Shown one piece after another: positions 33,491 through 42,282 of a DNA stretch of 60,845 bases. The stretch covers positions 1 to 60,845 of the forward strand of contig NZ_CAXRBQ010000076.1 in assembly GCF_964228735.1 (NCBI RefSeq), given 5' to 3'. The DNA is from Pontibacterium sp964228735. Lineage in GTDB: Bacteria > Pseudomonadota > Gammaproteobacteria > Pseudomonadales > Balneatricaceae. Both the position numbers and the translations under genes were made by a program. Below the pieces are notes generated by a model. That model was not told where the DNA came from. It was given only the letters and a program-made list of their open reading frames with translations, and ran no database searches. Within the stretch, counting starts at the first letter, position 1. Each line of letters opens with the position of its first letter.

Positions 33491-34660
33491 GTGTCTAAAT
33501 CGATTCAATCTATTGCAGGTGTTGTCCTGGCGTTGCTGCTCGGCGGTTGTGTCAGCAGCAGTGGGGTGGAAAGCAACACTGCAGACCAGGAGGCGCTGAA
33601 AGCCCAACTGGGGCAGCAGCTCTACTTTGATACCAACCTGTCGAAGAACCGCACGCAATCCTGCGCCACCTGCCATGCACCGGATCACGGTTTTGCCGAT
33701 CCGCGTGACAACGGTGTGAACGGCGCTGTTTCTTTAGGGGATGACGGTAAATCCCTGGGTGATCGCAATGCGCCAACAGCAGCGTACGCCATGTTCAGTC
33801 CGAAATTTCAGCTGACGGAAGACGGCAGGTACAAAGGTGGACAGTTCCACGATGGTCGTGAGTCCAGCCTTGCCGGGCAAGCCGGTGGTCCACCAACCAA
33901 TCCGATTGAGATGGGTTTGTCCTCCAAAACTGTTGCCGTTGAACGCCTGTTGGAAAACACCGATTACGTAAAAAACTTCAAAGCGATCTACGGTGACGAG
34001 ATCTTCGAGGATGCAGACCAGGCGTACGGAGCGATGGCCGACAGCATTGCTGCTTTTGAGCGCACTGAGCTGTTTGCGCCGTTCGATTCCAAGTACGACC
34101 GTTTCCTGCGAGGTGAGTACAAGTTGACTGCGCAGGAAGAGCTGGGCCGTACCCTGTTCTTCTCCCAGCAGTTCACCAACTGCAACCAGTGCCACCAGCT
34201 GCAGACGTCCCAGCGTCATCCGCAGGAGACCTTCACCAACTACGAGTACCACAACATAGGTGTGCCGGTGAACCTGGCGGCACGTGCAAAAAACGGAGTG
34301 GCGGCGGATCACGTAGACCGTGGCTTGCTGGACAACCCACAGGTGAGCGATCCGAAACAGGCGGGCAAATTCAAAGTGCCAACCCTGCGCAATGTGGCGG
34401 TGACTGGCCCGTACATGCACAACGGTGTTTTCCAGGATCTGCGTACCGTGGTGCTGTTCTACGACAAGTACAACAGTCGTAGTGCCAAGCGCCAGATCAA
34501 CCCGGAAACCGGTGAGGCCTGGGGTAATCCGGAAGTGGCAGCAAACATCTCGCTGAAAGAGCTGGAGTCTGGTCCTGCACTGAAAGAGAAACGTGTTGAT
34601 GCGTTGGTGGCGTTTATGAATACGCTGACCGATCAGCGTTACGAGCACCTGATTAAATAA
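33491..34660 (+). CDS. Diheme cytochrome-c peroxidase, lipoprotein
   Basis: 389 residues from a GTG at 33491 with GAGGGG 6 nt upstream; a longer frame from 33443 overlaps the -10 element. The N-terminus is a lipoprotein signal ending LLLGGC. Two haem motifs are visible: CATCH near the N-terminus (QSCATCHAPDHGFADP) and CNQCH in the second half, with FKVPTLRNVAVTGPYMHNGVF typical of the CcpA/MauG family. It reduces H2O2 with electrons from periplasmic cytochromes. The FNR-type box fits microaerobic induction known for bacterial CcpA. It is anchored instead of free periplasmic, which is less usual. Confidence 0.9.
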   Translation: MSKSIQSIAGVVLALLLGGCVSSSGVESNTADQEALKAQLGQQLYFDTNLSKNRTQSCATCHAPDHGFADPRDNGVNGAVSLGDDGKSLGDRNAPTAAYAMFSPKFQLTEDGRYKGGQFHDGRESSLAGQAGGPPTNPIEMGLSSKTVAVERLLENTDYVKNFKAIYGDEIFEDADQAYGAMADSIAAFERTELFAPFDSKYDRFLRGEYKLTAQEELGRTLFFSQQFTNCNQCHQLQTSQRHPQETFTNYEYHNIGVPVNLAARAKNGVAADHVDRGLLDNPQVSDPKQAGKFKVPTLRNVAVTGPYMHNGVFQDLRTVVLFYDKYNSRSAKRQINPETGEAWGNPEVAANISLKELESGPALKEKRVDALVAFMNTLTDQRYEHLIK

Positions 34661-34717
34661 GAGAGTGCTGTCTGGTTCCGTCGCGACGAGGCTGAGAAAG
34701 AGTTTGGTCCTGGCACT

Positions 34718-34789
34718 TGTAGCAGCGGGCTCTGACCGCGACTTTCGCTAATTTTCAAGAAAATGTCGCCCTCAGAGCGGGCTGCTACA
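34718..34789. repeat. 72-bp inverted-repeat element, family B
   Basis: Outer arms TGTAGCAGC and GCTGCTACA, with inner GGGCTCTGA facing TCAGAGC. The centre has a second small hairpin (ATTTTC/GAAAAT). REP-like element of the type that lies downstream of genes. Confidence 0.8.
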
Positions 34790-34798
34790 GGATTATCT

Positions 34799-34884
34799 GG
34801 TTCCCATGCTCCGCGTGGGAACCCATAGGGTATGCGTCTATGAGCGGAGGCGTATGCATTCCCACGCAGAGCGTGGGAACGAGG
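34799..34884. repeat. Paired REP element, family C
   Basis: Two hairpins facing each other: GGTTCCCATGCTCCGCGTGG at 34799 onward and CATTCCCACGCAGAGCGTGG at 34858 onward, joined by a segment with TATGCGTC/GAGGCGTA arms. This GTTCCCA...CGTGGGAAC type is a common REP family in proteobacteria. Confidence 0.8.
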
Positions 34885-34921
34885 AAAGGTTCCTCGGTTA
34901 TTGCGCCAATCAACAACCAAC

Positions 34922-34947
34922 AAAAAAGACCGGGTGGAAACCCGGCC
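34922..34947 (-). terminator. Rho-independent terminator of the porin gene
   Basis: Minus-strand GGCCGGGT-ttcc-ACCCGGTC stem followed by TTTTTT. Confidence 0.88.
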
Positions 34948-35015
34948 AAAACTAAAAAGCACAAGTGATTCGTCCCGAAGAATCTGAAGGGGTAAATCCT
35001 TCGGGGGTATAACGG

Positions 35016-35969
35016 TTAGAACTTGATACGCATGCCCGCCAGGTAACCCAGGTCGGAGTCTGCTTCGTCGGTATCAGCGATCTCGGCAAACAGGCTTACG
35101 TTCTTCTGGGATGGGAACTGGTACTGCACGTTGGCGTACCATTCGGTGGTGTCGGATGTGCCTTCGTCAGACTTCACCACACCCACTGCGGTTTTGGTGG
35201 TTGGCGACAGCTTGAATACCGCTGCCAGGTTGGAAACGTCTTTATCACCCGCAGAACCTGTGTCGGTGGAGCTGTAGTCAGCGGCCAGTGCCACAGCGCC
35301 AAAGCTGTATGCGGCGCTTACACCCCAGGTGCTCTGCTCTTCTGAGCCTGCCGCGTTGGCTTCGTAGGTCTGGTATGCACCGGCTAGCTCAACACCTGCC
35401 AGCTTAGTCGCCACAAACAGGTCGAATGCTTCGCCATCACCGTTGGCGGTACTGTCTGCTGAAACCAGTGCAGAGGCGATCACGGTGAGGTTGTCGAACT
35501 TCGCATCCACACGGATTACGTCGTCACCCTTGTCAGCCACCTGCTCAAATCGGTCCTGTGCGGTATGGGTTTCCAGTGCGGCTTCCACGCCAAACTCGTC
35601 GCCGGCAAGGTTCTGACGACCGATAGCTACCGCCACGTTATCAAACTGCAGACCTACGTATGCCTCTTCCAGCTTTGCGCTCTCTTTGCTGGAATCGTTG
35701 CCTTCGCCGTCAAAGCTGTAGTCCAGCTGACCGAAAGCTTTCAGGTTGTTGTCCAGATCGTAGACGATGGAGTTTTTCAGCTCCAGATCGTCAAACTCGA
35801 CGTCCAGATCTTTATCCGCGCCTGCTTTTTGCCGCATCTGAATCTGCCAGTCACCCTTAAGGGTGTATTTCAGACCGTTACCTTCATAGATCGTCGCGGC
35901 TTGCGCTACACCAGTAGTTGCCATGCCTAACATTGCTACTAAGACGCTTTTTGCGATCGGGTTTTTCAT
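35016..35969 (-). CDS. Gram-negative outer-membrane porin
   Basis: 317 residues. Signal peptide MKNPIAKSVLVAMLGMATTGVAQA, then alternating hydrophobic strands typical of a 16-strand trimeric porin (LKYTLKGDWQIQMRQKA, AYVGLQFDNVAVAIGRQNLA), ending in phenylalanine (GMRIKF), the BamA recognition residue. It lies downstream of tctA on the same strand but 266 bp away, so it probably has its own promoter. It may supply the Tct substrate; that link is inferred only from proximity. Confidence 0.9.
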   Translation of the reverse strand: MKNPIAKSVLVAMLGMATTGVAQAATIYEGNGLKYTLKGDWQIQMRQKAGADKDLDVEFDDLELKNSIVYDLDNNLKAFGQLDYSFDGEGNDSSKESAKLEEAYVGLQFDNVAVAIGRQNLAGDEFGVEAALETHTAQDRFEQVADKGDDVIRVDAKFDNLTVIASALVSADSTANGDGEAFDLFVATKLAGVELAGAYQTYEANAAGSEEQSTWGVSAAYSFGAVALAADYSSTDTGSAGDKDVSNLAAVFKLSPTTKTAVGVVKSDEGTSDTTEWYANVQYQFPSQKNVSLFAEIADTDEADSDLGYLAGMRIKF

Positions 35970-36235
35970 TATCTACTACCTGTTATTTTTATATGGAGTG
36001 TCACCGCTTGGGTGCCCCCGGTATTCAGACAAAAGCTCCCCTAAGGCGCTGAATAAGCAGCACCGGAACGATGTGTGATGCAGGGGAGAATGAGATAGGT
36101 CTTGCTCAGTGGAACCGTCGTGTTTTTGTAAGTGCCTGGCCTCCTTGCGGTGTGTGTTTGGGTTTGTCTTTTGTTGATTAAGCGGGTTGAAGAGGACCGG
36201 CTGCGGGGGAGAGGTGCAACCGGCCCAATTCAGGA

Positions 36236-37795
36236 TCAGCCTTCGCCTTCGCTGATGGCGGCTTCAGGGCCACGGTCGATAGCTTCGCCTTTGGCAGCGC
36301 GGCGTTTGTTGAGCTGCTCGATCAGTGGAGGTGCGCACAGGACCAACACAGCAACGATCACGATGCTCAGGGTCAGTGGGCGCTCCCACAGGAAGGCCAG
36401 ACTACCGTCGGAGATCACCAGAGCACGGGAGAGGTTGGTCTCCATAATGCCACCCAGGATGAAGCCCAGCAGCATTGGCGCCATCGGAAACTCCAGCAGC
36501 TTCAGGAAGATCGCAATCACCGTGATAATCGCCATCATGTGGATATCAAAGGTGTTGAAGCTAACCAGATATACACCGGTGATGGAGAAGAACAGGATCA
36601 GTGGGATCAGGATCGGACGCGGAATCACCAACAAACGGGAGATGTACGGGATCAGCGGCAAGTTTAGGATCAGCAGAACCAGGTTGCCGAAGTACATGGA
36701 GATGATCACCGACCAGAACACATCCGGGTTGTCGATAAACAGACGTGGACCTGGCTGGATACCGTATGCGATTAGGGCACCCAGCATGATTGCTGTTGTA
36801 CCGGAACCAGGAATACCCAGTGTCAGCAGTGGTACGAACGAGCCGGTAGAGGCCGCATTGTTGGCGGATTCCGGTGCGGCCAGACCGCGCAGGGCACCTT
36901 TACCAAACTTCAGCTTCTCTTTGGCAGACGCCAGGTTACGTTCCAAGCCGTACGCCATGAAGGACGCGATAGTGGCACCCGCACCCGGCAGTACACCCAC
37001 CAGGAAACCAAACACCGAAGAACGACCCACAGTAGGCGCAACATGTTTCACCTCGTCGCGGCTCAGCTTCATGCTGCCCAACGAGTTCATGTCCATCTCT
37101 TCCTCTTCTTCCCTGTGCTGACCTTTCAGTACGGTCATCACCACTTCGGTTAGGGCGAAGGTCGCCATGGCCAGCAGCAGGAAGCTGATACCATCAATCA
37201 GGTCGATGTTGCCGAAAGTAAAGCGTGGTGTACCGGAGCTCAGGTCAGTACCGACCGTGGCAATCATCAGACCAAATACGGTCATGATCAGTGCTTTCAG
37301 CACCTGTCCCTTACCGGAGAATGCCGCCACGGCGGTCAGGCCAAGGATCATCAGAGCAAAGTAGTCGCTGGACTGGAAGCTCAGAGACACCGACGCCAGT
37401 GCAGGGGCTGCAAAAAGCATGATAATCGCGCCGATGGTACCGCCGGTGAAGGAGGAGTACGCCGCCAGTGCCAGTGCTTTACCCGCTTTTTTCTGCTGCG
37501 CCAATGGATAACCGTCAAAGGAGGTCACCACGGTGCTGGCACAACCTGGTGCATTGATCAGGATGGAGGAGGTCGAGCCGCCGAACACTGCACCGTAATA
37601 CACGCCGGCCATCAGAATGATGCCGGAAGAGGGATCAAGTCCGTAGGTAATAGGAATCATCAAGGCCACGGCGGAGATAGGTCCCAGCCCTGGCAGCATT
37701 CCGATGAAGGTACCGGCGAAACAGCCAACCACCACCATCAGCAGGTTAAAGGGCATCACAGCTGTGCTTAGCCCGGTGAAAATACCGTCCCACAT
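36236..37795 (-). CDS. tctA: Tripartite tricarboxylate transporter large permease TctA
   Basis: 519 residues, about 12 transmembrane segments. Hallmarks: the N-terminal GTFIGMLPGLGPISAVALMIP, then YYGAVFGGSTSSILINAPG, and the pseudo-repeat VLPGAGATIASFMAYGLERN. It forms the main channel for a carboxylate delivered by TctC. It starts 5 bp after the tctB stop. The C-terminus carries a charged tail (KRRAAKGEAIDRGPEAAISE). Confidence 0.95.
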   Translation of the reverse strand: MWDGIFTGLSTAVMPFNLLMVVVGCFAGTFIGMLPGLGPISAVALMIPITYGLDPSSGIILMAGVYYGAVFGGSTSSILINAPGCASTVVTSFDGYPLAQQKKAGKALALAAYSSFTGGTIGAIIMLFAAPALASVSLSFQSSDYFALMILGLTAVAAFSGKGQVLKALIMTVFGLMIATVGTDLSSGTPRFTFGNIDLIDGISFLLLAMATFALTEVVMTVLKGQHREEEEEMDMNSLGSMKLSRDEVKHVAPTVGRSSVFGFLVGVLPGAGATIASFMAYGLERNLASAKEKLKFGKGALRGLAAPESANNAASTGSFVPLLTLGIPGSGTTAIMLGALIAYGIQPGPRLFIDNPDVFWSVIISMYFGNLVLLILNLPLIPYISRLLVIPRPILIPLILFFSITGVYLVSFNTFDIHMMAIITVIAIFLKLLEFPMAPMLLGFILGGIMETNLSRALVISDGSLAFLWERPLTLSIVIVAVLVLCAPPLIEQLNKRRAAKGEAIDRGPEAAISEGEG

Positions 37796-37800
37796 AGCGC

Positions 37801-38274
37801 TTAGCCTCCGAAAATCTGGTTAAACAGGGCGCCGGGCGCCAGGTAGATATCAAGCAGCTGGGTCAGGATCGCCCAGATACCCACGGCAAACGGTACAGAC
37901 GCCACTAGCAGGGTTTTTATGCGGCGCTCGCCCAGCAGCCAGTAACCGCCGATCAGGAATACGATGGTTGCCAGCAGGAAACCGATCCACTCCAGTGCCA
38001 GGGCAAAGATCACCACCAGTACCAGCAGTTTGGCCACCAGTGAAAAGTCATAACCGCGCAGTTTCAGGCTACTGCCTTCGCCGCGGTCGGCTGTTACAAG
38101 CAAAGCGATAGACAGGATGCCGCCCAGTATGGCAAGTGCGCTGGGCACTGTCTGGGCAGTGAACGGTTCATATTCATCGCCGGGTAACAGCGGAATCTGA
38201 CCGGCGTAATAACCGTATGCGACAGACAGCAATAGGAAGGTCATGCCGCCGATATGGTCTTTACAGATATTCAT
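37801..38274 (-). CDS. tctB: Tripartite tricarboxylate transporter small subunit TctB
   Basis: 157 residues from the ATG at 38274 (MNICKDHIGGMTFLLLSVAYGYYAGQIP), which has GGAG about 7 nt upstream; the longer frame to 38382 runs into the hairpin region and is rejected. Four hydrophobic segments, family length. Inner-membrane partner of TctA. Confidence 0.9.
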   Translation of the reverse strand: MNICKDHIGGMTFLLLSVAYGYYAGQIPLLPGDEYEPFTAQTVPSALAILGGILSIALLVTADRGEGSSLKLRGYDFSLVAKLLVLVVIFALALEWIGFLLATIVFLIGGYWLLGERRIKTLLVASVPFAVGIWAILTQLLDIYLAPGALFNQIFGG

Positions 38275-38370
38275 GGGATTCTCCAGAGGCTTTGCTACAA
38301 CAGCCTTGGTAAAAAAACTCCGGGCACCCTGAAGGCCAGATAACGGGCCCGGAGGGTAGAGAGAACAGGT

Positions 38371-38425
38371 TGGGAGCGTCACCCACCGGATACCGAACAG
38401 GGAACTTGCCGGTGGGTGACTCCCA
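38371..38425 (-). promoter_or_regulatory. Intercistronic hairpin between tctC and tctB
   Basis: 12-bp perfect arms GTCACCCACCGG / CCGGTGGGTGAC, extended outward by TGGGA/TCCCA, with no T tail. It sits just after the tctC stop and could protect tctC mRNA, raising binding-protein levels over the permease. Confidence 0.65.
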
Positions 38426-38434
38426 AAGTGCGGT

Positions 38435-39439
38435 TTACTTCAGGAAGCCCAGTACACGCATCAGTGCGCCTACTTCGGTTTCCTGCTCTTCCAGGAAGCT
38501 GATGAACTCAGCGTCAGGTTTGAAGATCTCGGTCCAGCCGTTGCGGGCACGTACGTTTTCCCACTCGTCGGTTTCGTACATCTTCTTCAGAACCTCAACG
38601 TACTCAGCCTTCTGCTCTTCAGACAGGCCTGGAGCGCCGAAGAAACCACGCCAGTTAACGAAGGTAGCGTTGTAGCCCAGTTCCTGCAGGGTTGGCACCT
38701 CTGGAGCTGCGTCGGAGCGCTCGCTACCGGTCATCACCAGAATGCGGACTTCACCCGCTTCAGCCAGCGCCAGCGCTTCACTGAAACCGGTAGACAGCAG
38801 CTGGGTTTCACCAGACAGCAGACCCGCCATCGCGTCGCCACCCGCATCGTAGGCTACATAACGTACTTTGCGTGGGTCACCACCTGACGCTTTAAAGGCC
38901 ATTGCTGCTACCAGGTGGTCCATGGAACCACGGGCAGAACCGCCAGCGATTTTCACGCTACGTGGGTTTTCCTGGTAGTCCGCCACAACCTGCGTGAAGC
39001 TGGTGTACTTGGAATCGTTTTTCACCACGAAGGCACCAAAATCACCGATAGTGGCAGCGATTGGCGTCAGATCGCGGAAAGACTGCGGGAACACCTTGGA
39101 CAGGGAACGGATCACGATTGGCGTGGAGTTCACCATCAGGGTGTCGTGTTTCTGATCGGCAGTTTCGATCAGGTGCGCGATCGCTTTACCGCCGCCACCG
39201 CCGGACATGTTCTCGTAGGAAACACTCTCTACCAGACCGGACTTGGACAGCGCTTCACCGGTACCACGAGCAGTACCGTCCCAGCCACCACCTGCACCAC
39301 CTGGGATCAGGAAGTGGATGTTTTCAACGGCGGATGCACTGAAGGAAGCGCCAGCGGTCAGGGCACCTGCCAGTACGGCAGCGAGAAGGGAGGAGCGATT
39401 TTTGAAACTTGGTTTGCTGAATTTAGATTTGCAAAACAT
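38435..39439 (-). CDS. tctC: Tripartite tricarboxylate transporter substrate-binding protein TctC
   Basis: 334 residues. A 40-residue leader with signal peptide (SLLAAVLAGALTAGASFSASA) is followed by VENIHFLIPGGAGGGWDGTARGTGEALSKSG, the TctC/Bug family start, and IAGGSARGSMDHLVAAMAFK. It binds a tricarboxylate or related acid in the periplasm. First gene of tctCBA, divergent from the CitA/CitB-type two-component pair. Confidence 0.93.
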   Translation of the reverse strand: MFCKSKFSKPSFKNRSSLLAAVLAGALTAGASFSASAVENIHFLIPGGAGGGWDGTARGTGEALSKSGLVESVSYENMSGGGGGKAIAHLIETADQKHDTLMVNSTPIVIRSLSKVFPQSFRDLTPIAATIGDFGAFVVKNDSKYTSFTQVVADYQENPRSVKIAGGSARGSMDHLVAAMAFKASGGDPRKVRYVAYDAGGDAMAGLLSGETQLLSTGFSEALALAEAGEVRILVMTGSERSDAAPEVPTLQELGYNATFVNWRGFFGAPGLSEEQKAEYVEVLKKMYETDEWENVRARNGWTEIFKPDAEFISFLEEQETEVGALMRVLGFLK

Positions 39440-39513
39440 GGGACACAGACCTCGTTGTTGTTTTTGTCTATGCCTCTAAGTTAGATCCGGCCGAATTTAG
39501 AAAACAGTTTGTG

Positions 39514-39576
39514 GTTTTAAAGGCTTTTTAAACCCTTAAAGGCATTTTGTTCATATTGTTCACGGGCCTTTAAAAC
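39514..39576. promoter_or_regulatory. Candidate operator of the tct / two-component divergent promoters
   Basis: Repeated TTTAAAGGC-type motifs: GTTTTAAAGGC (39514-39524), CCTTAAAGGC (39534-39543) and inverted GCCTTTAAAAC (39566-39576), with a dyad GGTTTTAAA...TTTTTAAACC in the first part. Position 75-140 bp upstream of tctC suits a CitB-type regulator. Confidence 0.5.
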
Positions 39577-39650
39577 GGGGATTAGCTAAGCTCTGGGTAT
39601 AAGTTGTAACTGCGGAACCTGCGAATAAGTCCTGTTAGTGCTCTGCCAGA

Positions 39651-39843
39651 CCTGCAAGTCGCATATGCAAGGCGCTGTACGCAGAGAATGGCCATAGTCC
39701 TTCGCAAGGACAGCAACACAGCAGATGCGACTTGCAGGCCTTGCCCGTAGGGGCATTCGGGATGATCCCCACTCGGCGTCAGGACTGCTTGCAATATCTA
39801 GATATTGCGGTGCAGCCCTTTCTTGATTGTGAACCATCCCGAA
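39651..39843. repeat. Composite nested palindromic element
   Basis: Inverted pair CCTGCAAGTCGCAT (39651-39664) / ATGCGACTTGCAGG (39725-39738). A perfect 18-bp palindrome GCAATATCTAGATATTGC (39791-39808) lies inside CTGC/GCAG arms. A further pair is TTCGGGATG / CATCCCGAA (near 39755 and 39835). It has no coding capacity and looks like a small non-autonomous or REP-type element. Confidence 0.65.
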
Positions 39844-39890
39844 AGCCAGAGTGCCTACACGACTTGTTCGAAGGTTCCAGAATAAAAACA

Positions 39891-41543
39891 ATGAAGTTAC
39901 TGAATCGACTCAAACTCAAAAGCCGGATGATCCTGATCCTCGGTTTGATGGCCTTGGTCCAAACCGGGTTTATCGGCTTATTCGCCGTCCATTACCTGCA
40001 CCAATCGCTAGACGAACAGATTGGCCAGCGCGCTCTGCACGTAGCAAAAACCATCGCTGCATTGCCTACCATCGTCGAGGCGGTCGAACGGCGTGACAGC
40101 GCCTACCTGCAACCAGTCAGCCTGCGCCTGGCTGAAAAGACCCAGGCTCGATTCGTGGTCATTGGCGACAGTGAAGCGATCCGTCTGGCGCACCCCAATC
40201 CCGAGAAGCTGGGCCTCTCCATGGCCGATGATGAAGGCGACGATAGCGCCGAAGCGTTGGTGCATGGGAAAGGCTATATCTCCAAAGCACTGGGCAGCCT
40301 GGGCTGGTCGATGCGCGGCAAGGCACCGGTATTCAGTACCGATGGCACCCGTGTGGTGGGCGTTATCTCCGTGGGTTATGACCTTGATCGAGTGGCTGAC
40401 ATTATCCACCGCTACCGACTAACCCTGATTGCGGTAATTTCCTTCTCGTTTGTGCTGAGTGCGATGATTGCCGTGTGGTTTGCCAACCACTTCAAGCGGG
40501 CGATCTTTGGGCTCGAACCGGAACAGATTGCCCGGCTGTTTGATGAGCAGAAAGCCACGCTGGAATCGGTCCGTGAAGGGATCATCGCTGTCAACGCGGA
40601 CGGCTGTATCACCACCTTTAACCGGGCCGCGGTAGACACCTTGGGCTTGCCGGAAAACACCCAGTTGAACGGACGTAAGATCACCGATGTTATTCCAGAT
40701 AGTGCCATGCTTGAGGTACTGCAGAGCGGTGAACCCCACTATGACCAGGAGTTGTGGTTTAACGACCATGTATTTATCGCCAACCGCCTGCCGCTAAAGC
40801 AGGGCGACCAGATCACCGGCGTGGTCTCCAGTTTCCGTCGTAAAGACGAGTTGGATCTGGTGAGCAAGAAACTGACCCGAATCCAGCAATACGCCGACAC
40901 CCTGCGTAGCCAGGCGCACGAATATTCCAACAAGCTGCATACCATCGCCGGACTCATCCAGATCGGGGCTAATGAAGAAGCGCTGGCGCTGATCGGCCAG
41001 GAAACCCGTAGCCACCAGAAACTGATACGTCTGCTGCTCGATGCGGTGCCCGATCCGATTCTGGCGGGTTGCCTGTTGGGTAAATACAACCGTGCCCGTG
41101 AGTTGGGTCTGCGTCTGAAGATCGATCCGGAAAGCCGCATGACCGAACTTCCGGATCATCTGCCGCGGGAACAGTTGGTAAGCATCTTGGGTAACCTGAT
41201 CGACAATGCCCTCGAAGCGACTCTGAAACACAAAGGTGTGAACGGAGAAGTCACCTTGTCGATGACCGATCTGGGCAACGACCTGATCTTCGAGGTGGAG
41301 GATCAGGGGCCTGGCATTTGTGAATCTGACCAACAGCGTATCTTTGAAAAAGGGGTGAGCAGCAAAGGCAAAGAGGGGCACGGCATCGGCCTGCATCTGG
41401 TGAAAAGCCTGCTGAACAACCTGGGCGGCACCATTACGCTGGAGCCAGTGGCGGAAACCGGCAGCCGATTTATCGTTTATATACCGAAGCAAAGGGAGCA
41501 GCGCTCCGCTGAGTTCCATTCGGAACAGGACGCGGGGTTATAA
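39891..41543 (+). CDS. CitA/DcuS-family sensor histidine kinase
   Basis: 550 residues from the ATG at 39891 (MKLLNRLKLKSRMILILGLM); upstream in-frame sequence belongs to a repeat. TM1 at about 13-33, periplasmic PAS-like citrate/fumarate sensor (about 34-175, ending APVFSTDGTRVVGVISVGYD), TM2 LIAVISFSFVLSAMIAVWF, cytosolic PAS, then the family-specific H-box LRSQAHEYSNKLHTIAGLI and HATPase with LGNLIDNALEA, EVEDQGPGI and GHGIGLHLVK. It is divergent from tctCBA and 5 bp from its response regulator. Confidence 0.92.
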   Translation: MKLLNRLKLKSRMILILGLMALVQTGFIGLFAVHYLHQSLDEQIGQRALHVAKTIAALPTIVEAVERRDSAYLQPVSLRLAEKTQARFVVIGDSEAIRLAHPNPEKLGLSMADDEGDDSAEALVHGKGYISKALGSLGWSMRGKAPVFSTDGTRVVGVISVGYDLDRVADIIHRYRLTLIAVISFSFVLSAMIAVWFANHFKRAIFGLEPEQIARLFDEQKATLESVREGIIAVNADGCITTFNRAAVDTLGLPENTQLNGRKITDVIPDSAMLEVLQSGEPHYDQELWFNDHVFIANRLPLKQGDQITGVVSSFRRKDELDLVSKKLTRIQQYADTLRSQAHEYSNKLHTIAGLIQIGANEEALALIGQETRSHQKLIRLLLDAVPDPILAGCLLGKYNRARELGLRLKIDPESRMTELPDHLPREQLVSILGNLIDNALEATLKHKGVNGEVTLSMTDLGNDLIFEVEDQGPGICESDQQRIFEKGVSSKGKEGHGIGLHLVKSLLNNLGGTITLEPVAETGSRFIVYIPKQREQRSAEFHSEQDAGL

Positions 41544-41548
41544 CAAGA

Positions 41549-42238
41549 ATGAATCCTATTCGAGTAGTAATCGCAGAAGATGATCAACAGATCGCCGAAA
41601 TTCAGCGGCGTTTTCTGGAACGTATCGAGGGCTTTGAGCTGGTGGGTGTGGCCCACGGCCTGGAAGAAGCGCAGGACCTCACCGATGTGCTGCAGCCGGA
41701 ATTGCTGTTGCTGGATATCCAGTTCCCTACCGGGACGGGTCTGGAACTGCTAAGAGACTTACGTGCCAACAACAGCGAAACCGATGTAATCCTTATCACC
41801 GCCGCTAAGGAGGTGGATACCCTTCAGGCTGCGTTGCGTGGTGGCGTGTTTGACTACATCCTGAAACCACTGGTGTTCGAGCGGTTGCAGGAAACCCTGC
41901 AAAGCTACATCAAGCATCGGGAGAAGCTGCAGGCGATGCGCCAGATCGCCCAGAGCGATGTAGATACCATCCTGCCTCGGGGTGTGAGCGGTGCACCGAG
42001 CGCACCTGTAGAGAGCCGATTACCGAAAGGGATCGATGCGCTCACGCTGGATAAGATCCGGCAGGTATTTACCGAACAGACTGAATCTTTAAATGCGGAA
42101 GAGGTGGGGGAGCAGATCGGTGCCAGCCGGACCACGGCACGGCGTTATCTGGAGTACCTGGTTAGCACCAATGAGCTGAACGCTGAGGTCAGCTACGGCA
42201 GTGTGGGACGGCCGGAGCGGCGCTACAAACTGCTTTAA
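41549..42238 (+). CDS. CitB/DcuR-family response regulator
   Basis: 229 residues. Receiver with VIAEDDQQIAEIQ, phospho-acceptor in LLLLDIQFPTGTG and lysine in DYILKPL. The C-terminal helix-turn-helix LNAEEVGEQIGASRTTARRYLEYLV and wing VGRPERRYKLL are the CitB/DcuR/DpiA type. Probably regulates tctCBA. TctCBA systems are classically paired with the OmpR-type TctD/TctE, so this pairing is a variant. Ends at the terminator 42244-42272. Confidence 0.92.
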   Translation: MNPIRVVIAEDDQQIAEIQRRFLERIEGFELVGVAHGLEEAQDLTDVLQPELLLLDIQFPTGTGLELLRDLRANNSETDVILITAAKEVDTLQAALRGGVFDYILKPLVFERLQETLQSYIKHREKLQAMRQIAQSDVDTILPRGVSGAPSAPVESRLPKGIDALTLDKIRQVFTEQTESLNAEEVGEQIGASRTTARRYLEYLVSTNELNAEVSYGSVGRPERRYKLL

Positions 42239-42243
42239 AAAGC

Positions 42244-42272
42244 AACAGGGCGCGGTAGGCGCCCTGTTTTTT
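42244..42272. terminator. Bidirectional terminator between the response regulator and yciA
   Basis: 9-bp perfect stem ACAGGGCGC/GCGCCCTGT, 5-nt loop, TTTTTT on the plus strand and a T-rich tail on the minus strand. Confidence 0.88.
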
Positions 42273-42282
42273 AGATCAATGC

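Larger units (their letters stand above)
34661..35015. other. Intergenic region carrying two unrelated palindromic repeats and a terminator
   Basis: 355 bp between the convergent peroxidase and porin genes. It holds the repeats at 34718-34789 and 34799-34884 and the porin terminator at 34922-34947. A hairpin with CCTTC/GAAGG arms lies near 34976-35008. Confidence 0.7.
39440..39890. other. Divergent region between tctC and the sensor kinase
   Basis: 451 bp. The tctC-proximal half carries the operator-like block 39514-39576, and the kinase-proximal half carries the composite repeat 39651-39843. A frame open from a TTG at 39732 into the kinase is repeat-derived and not part of the gene. Confidence 0.65.
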
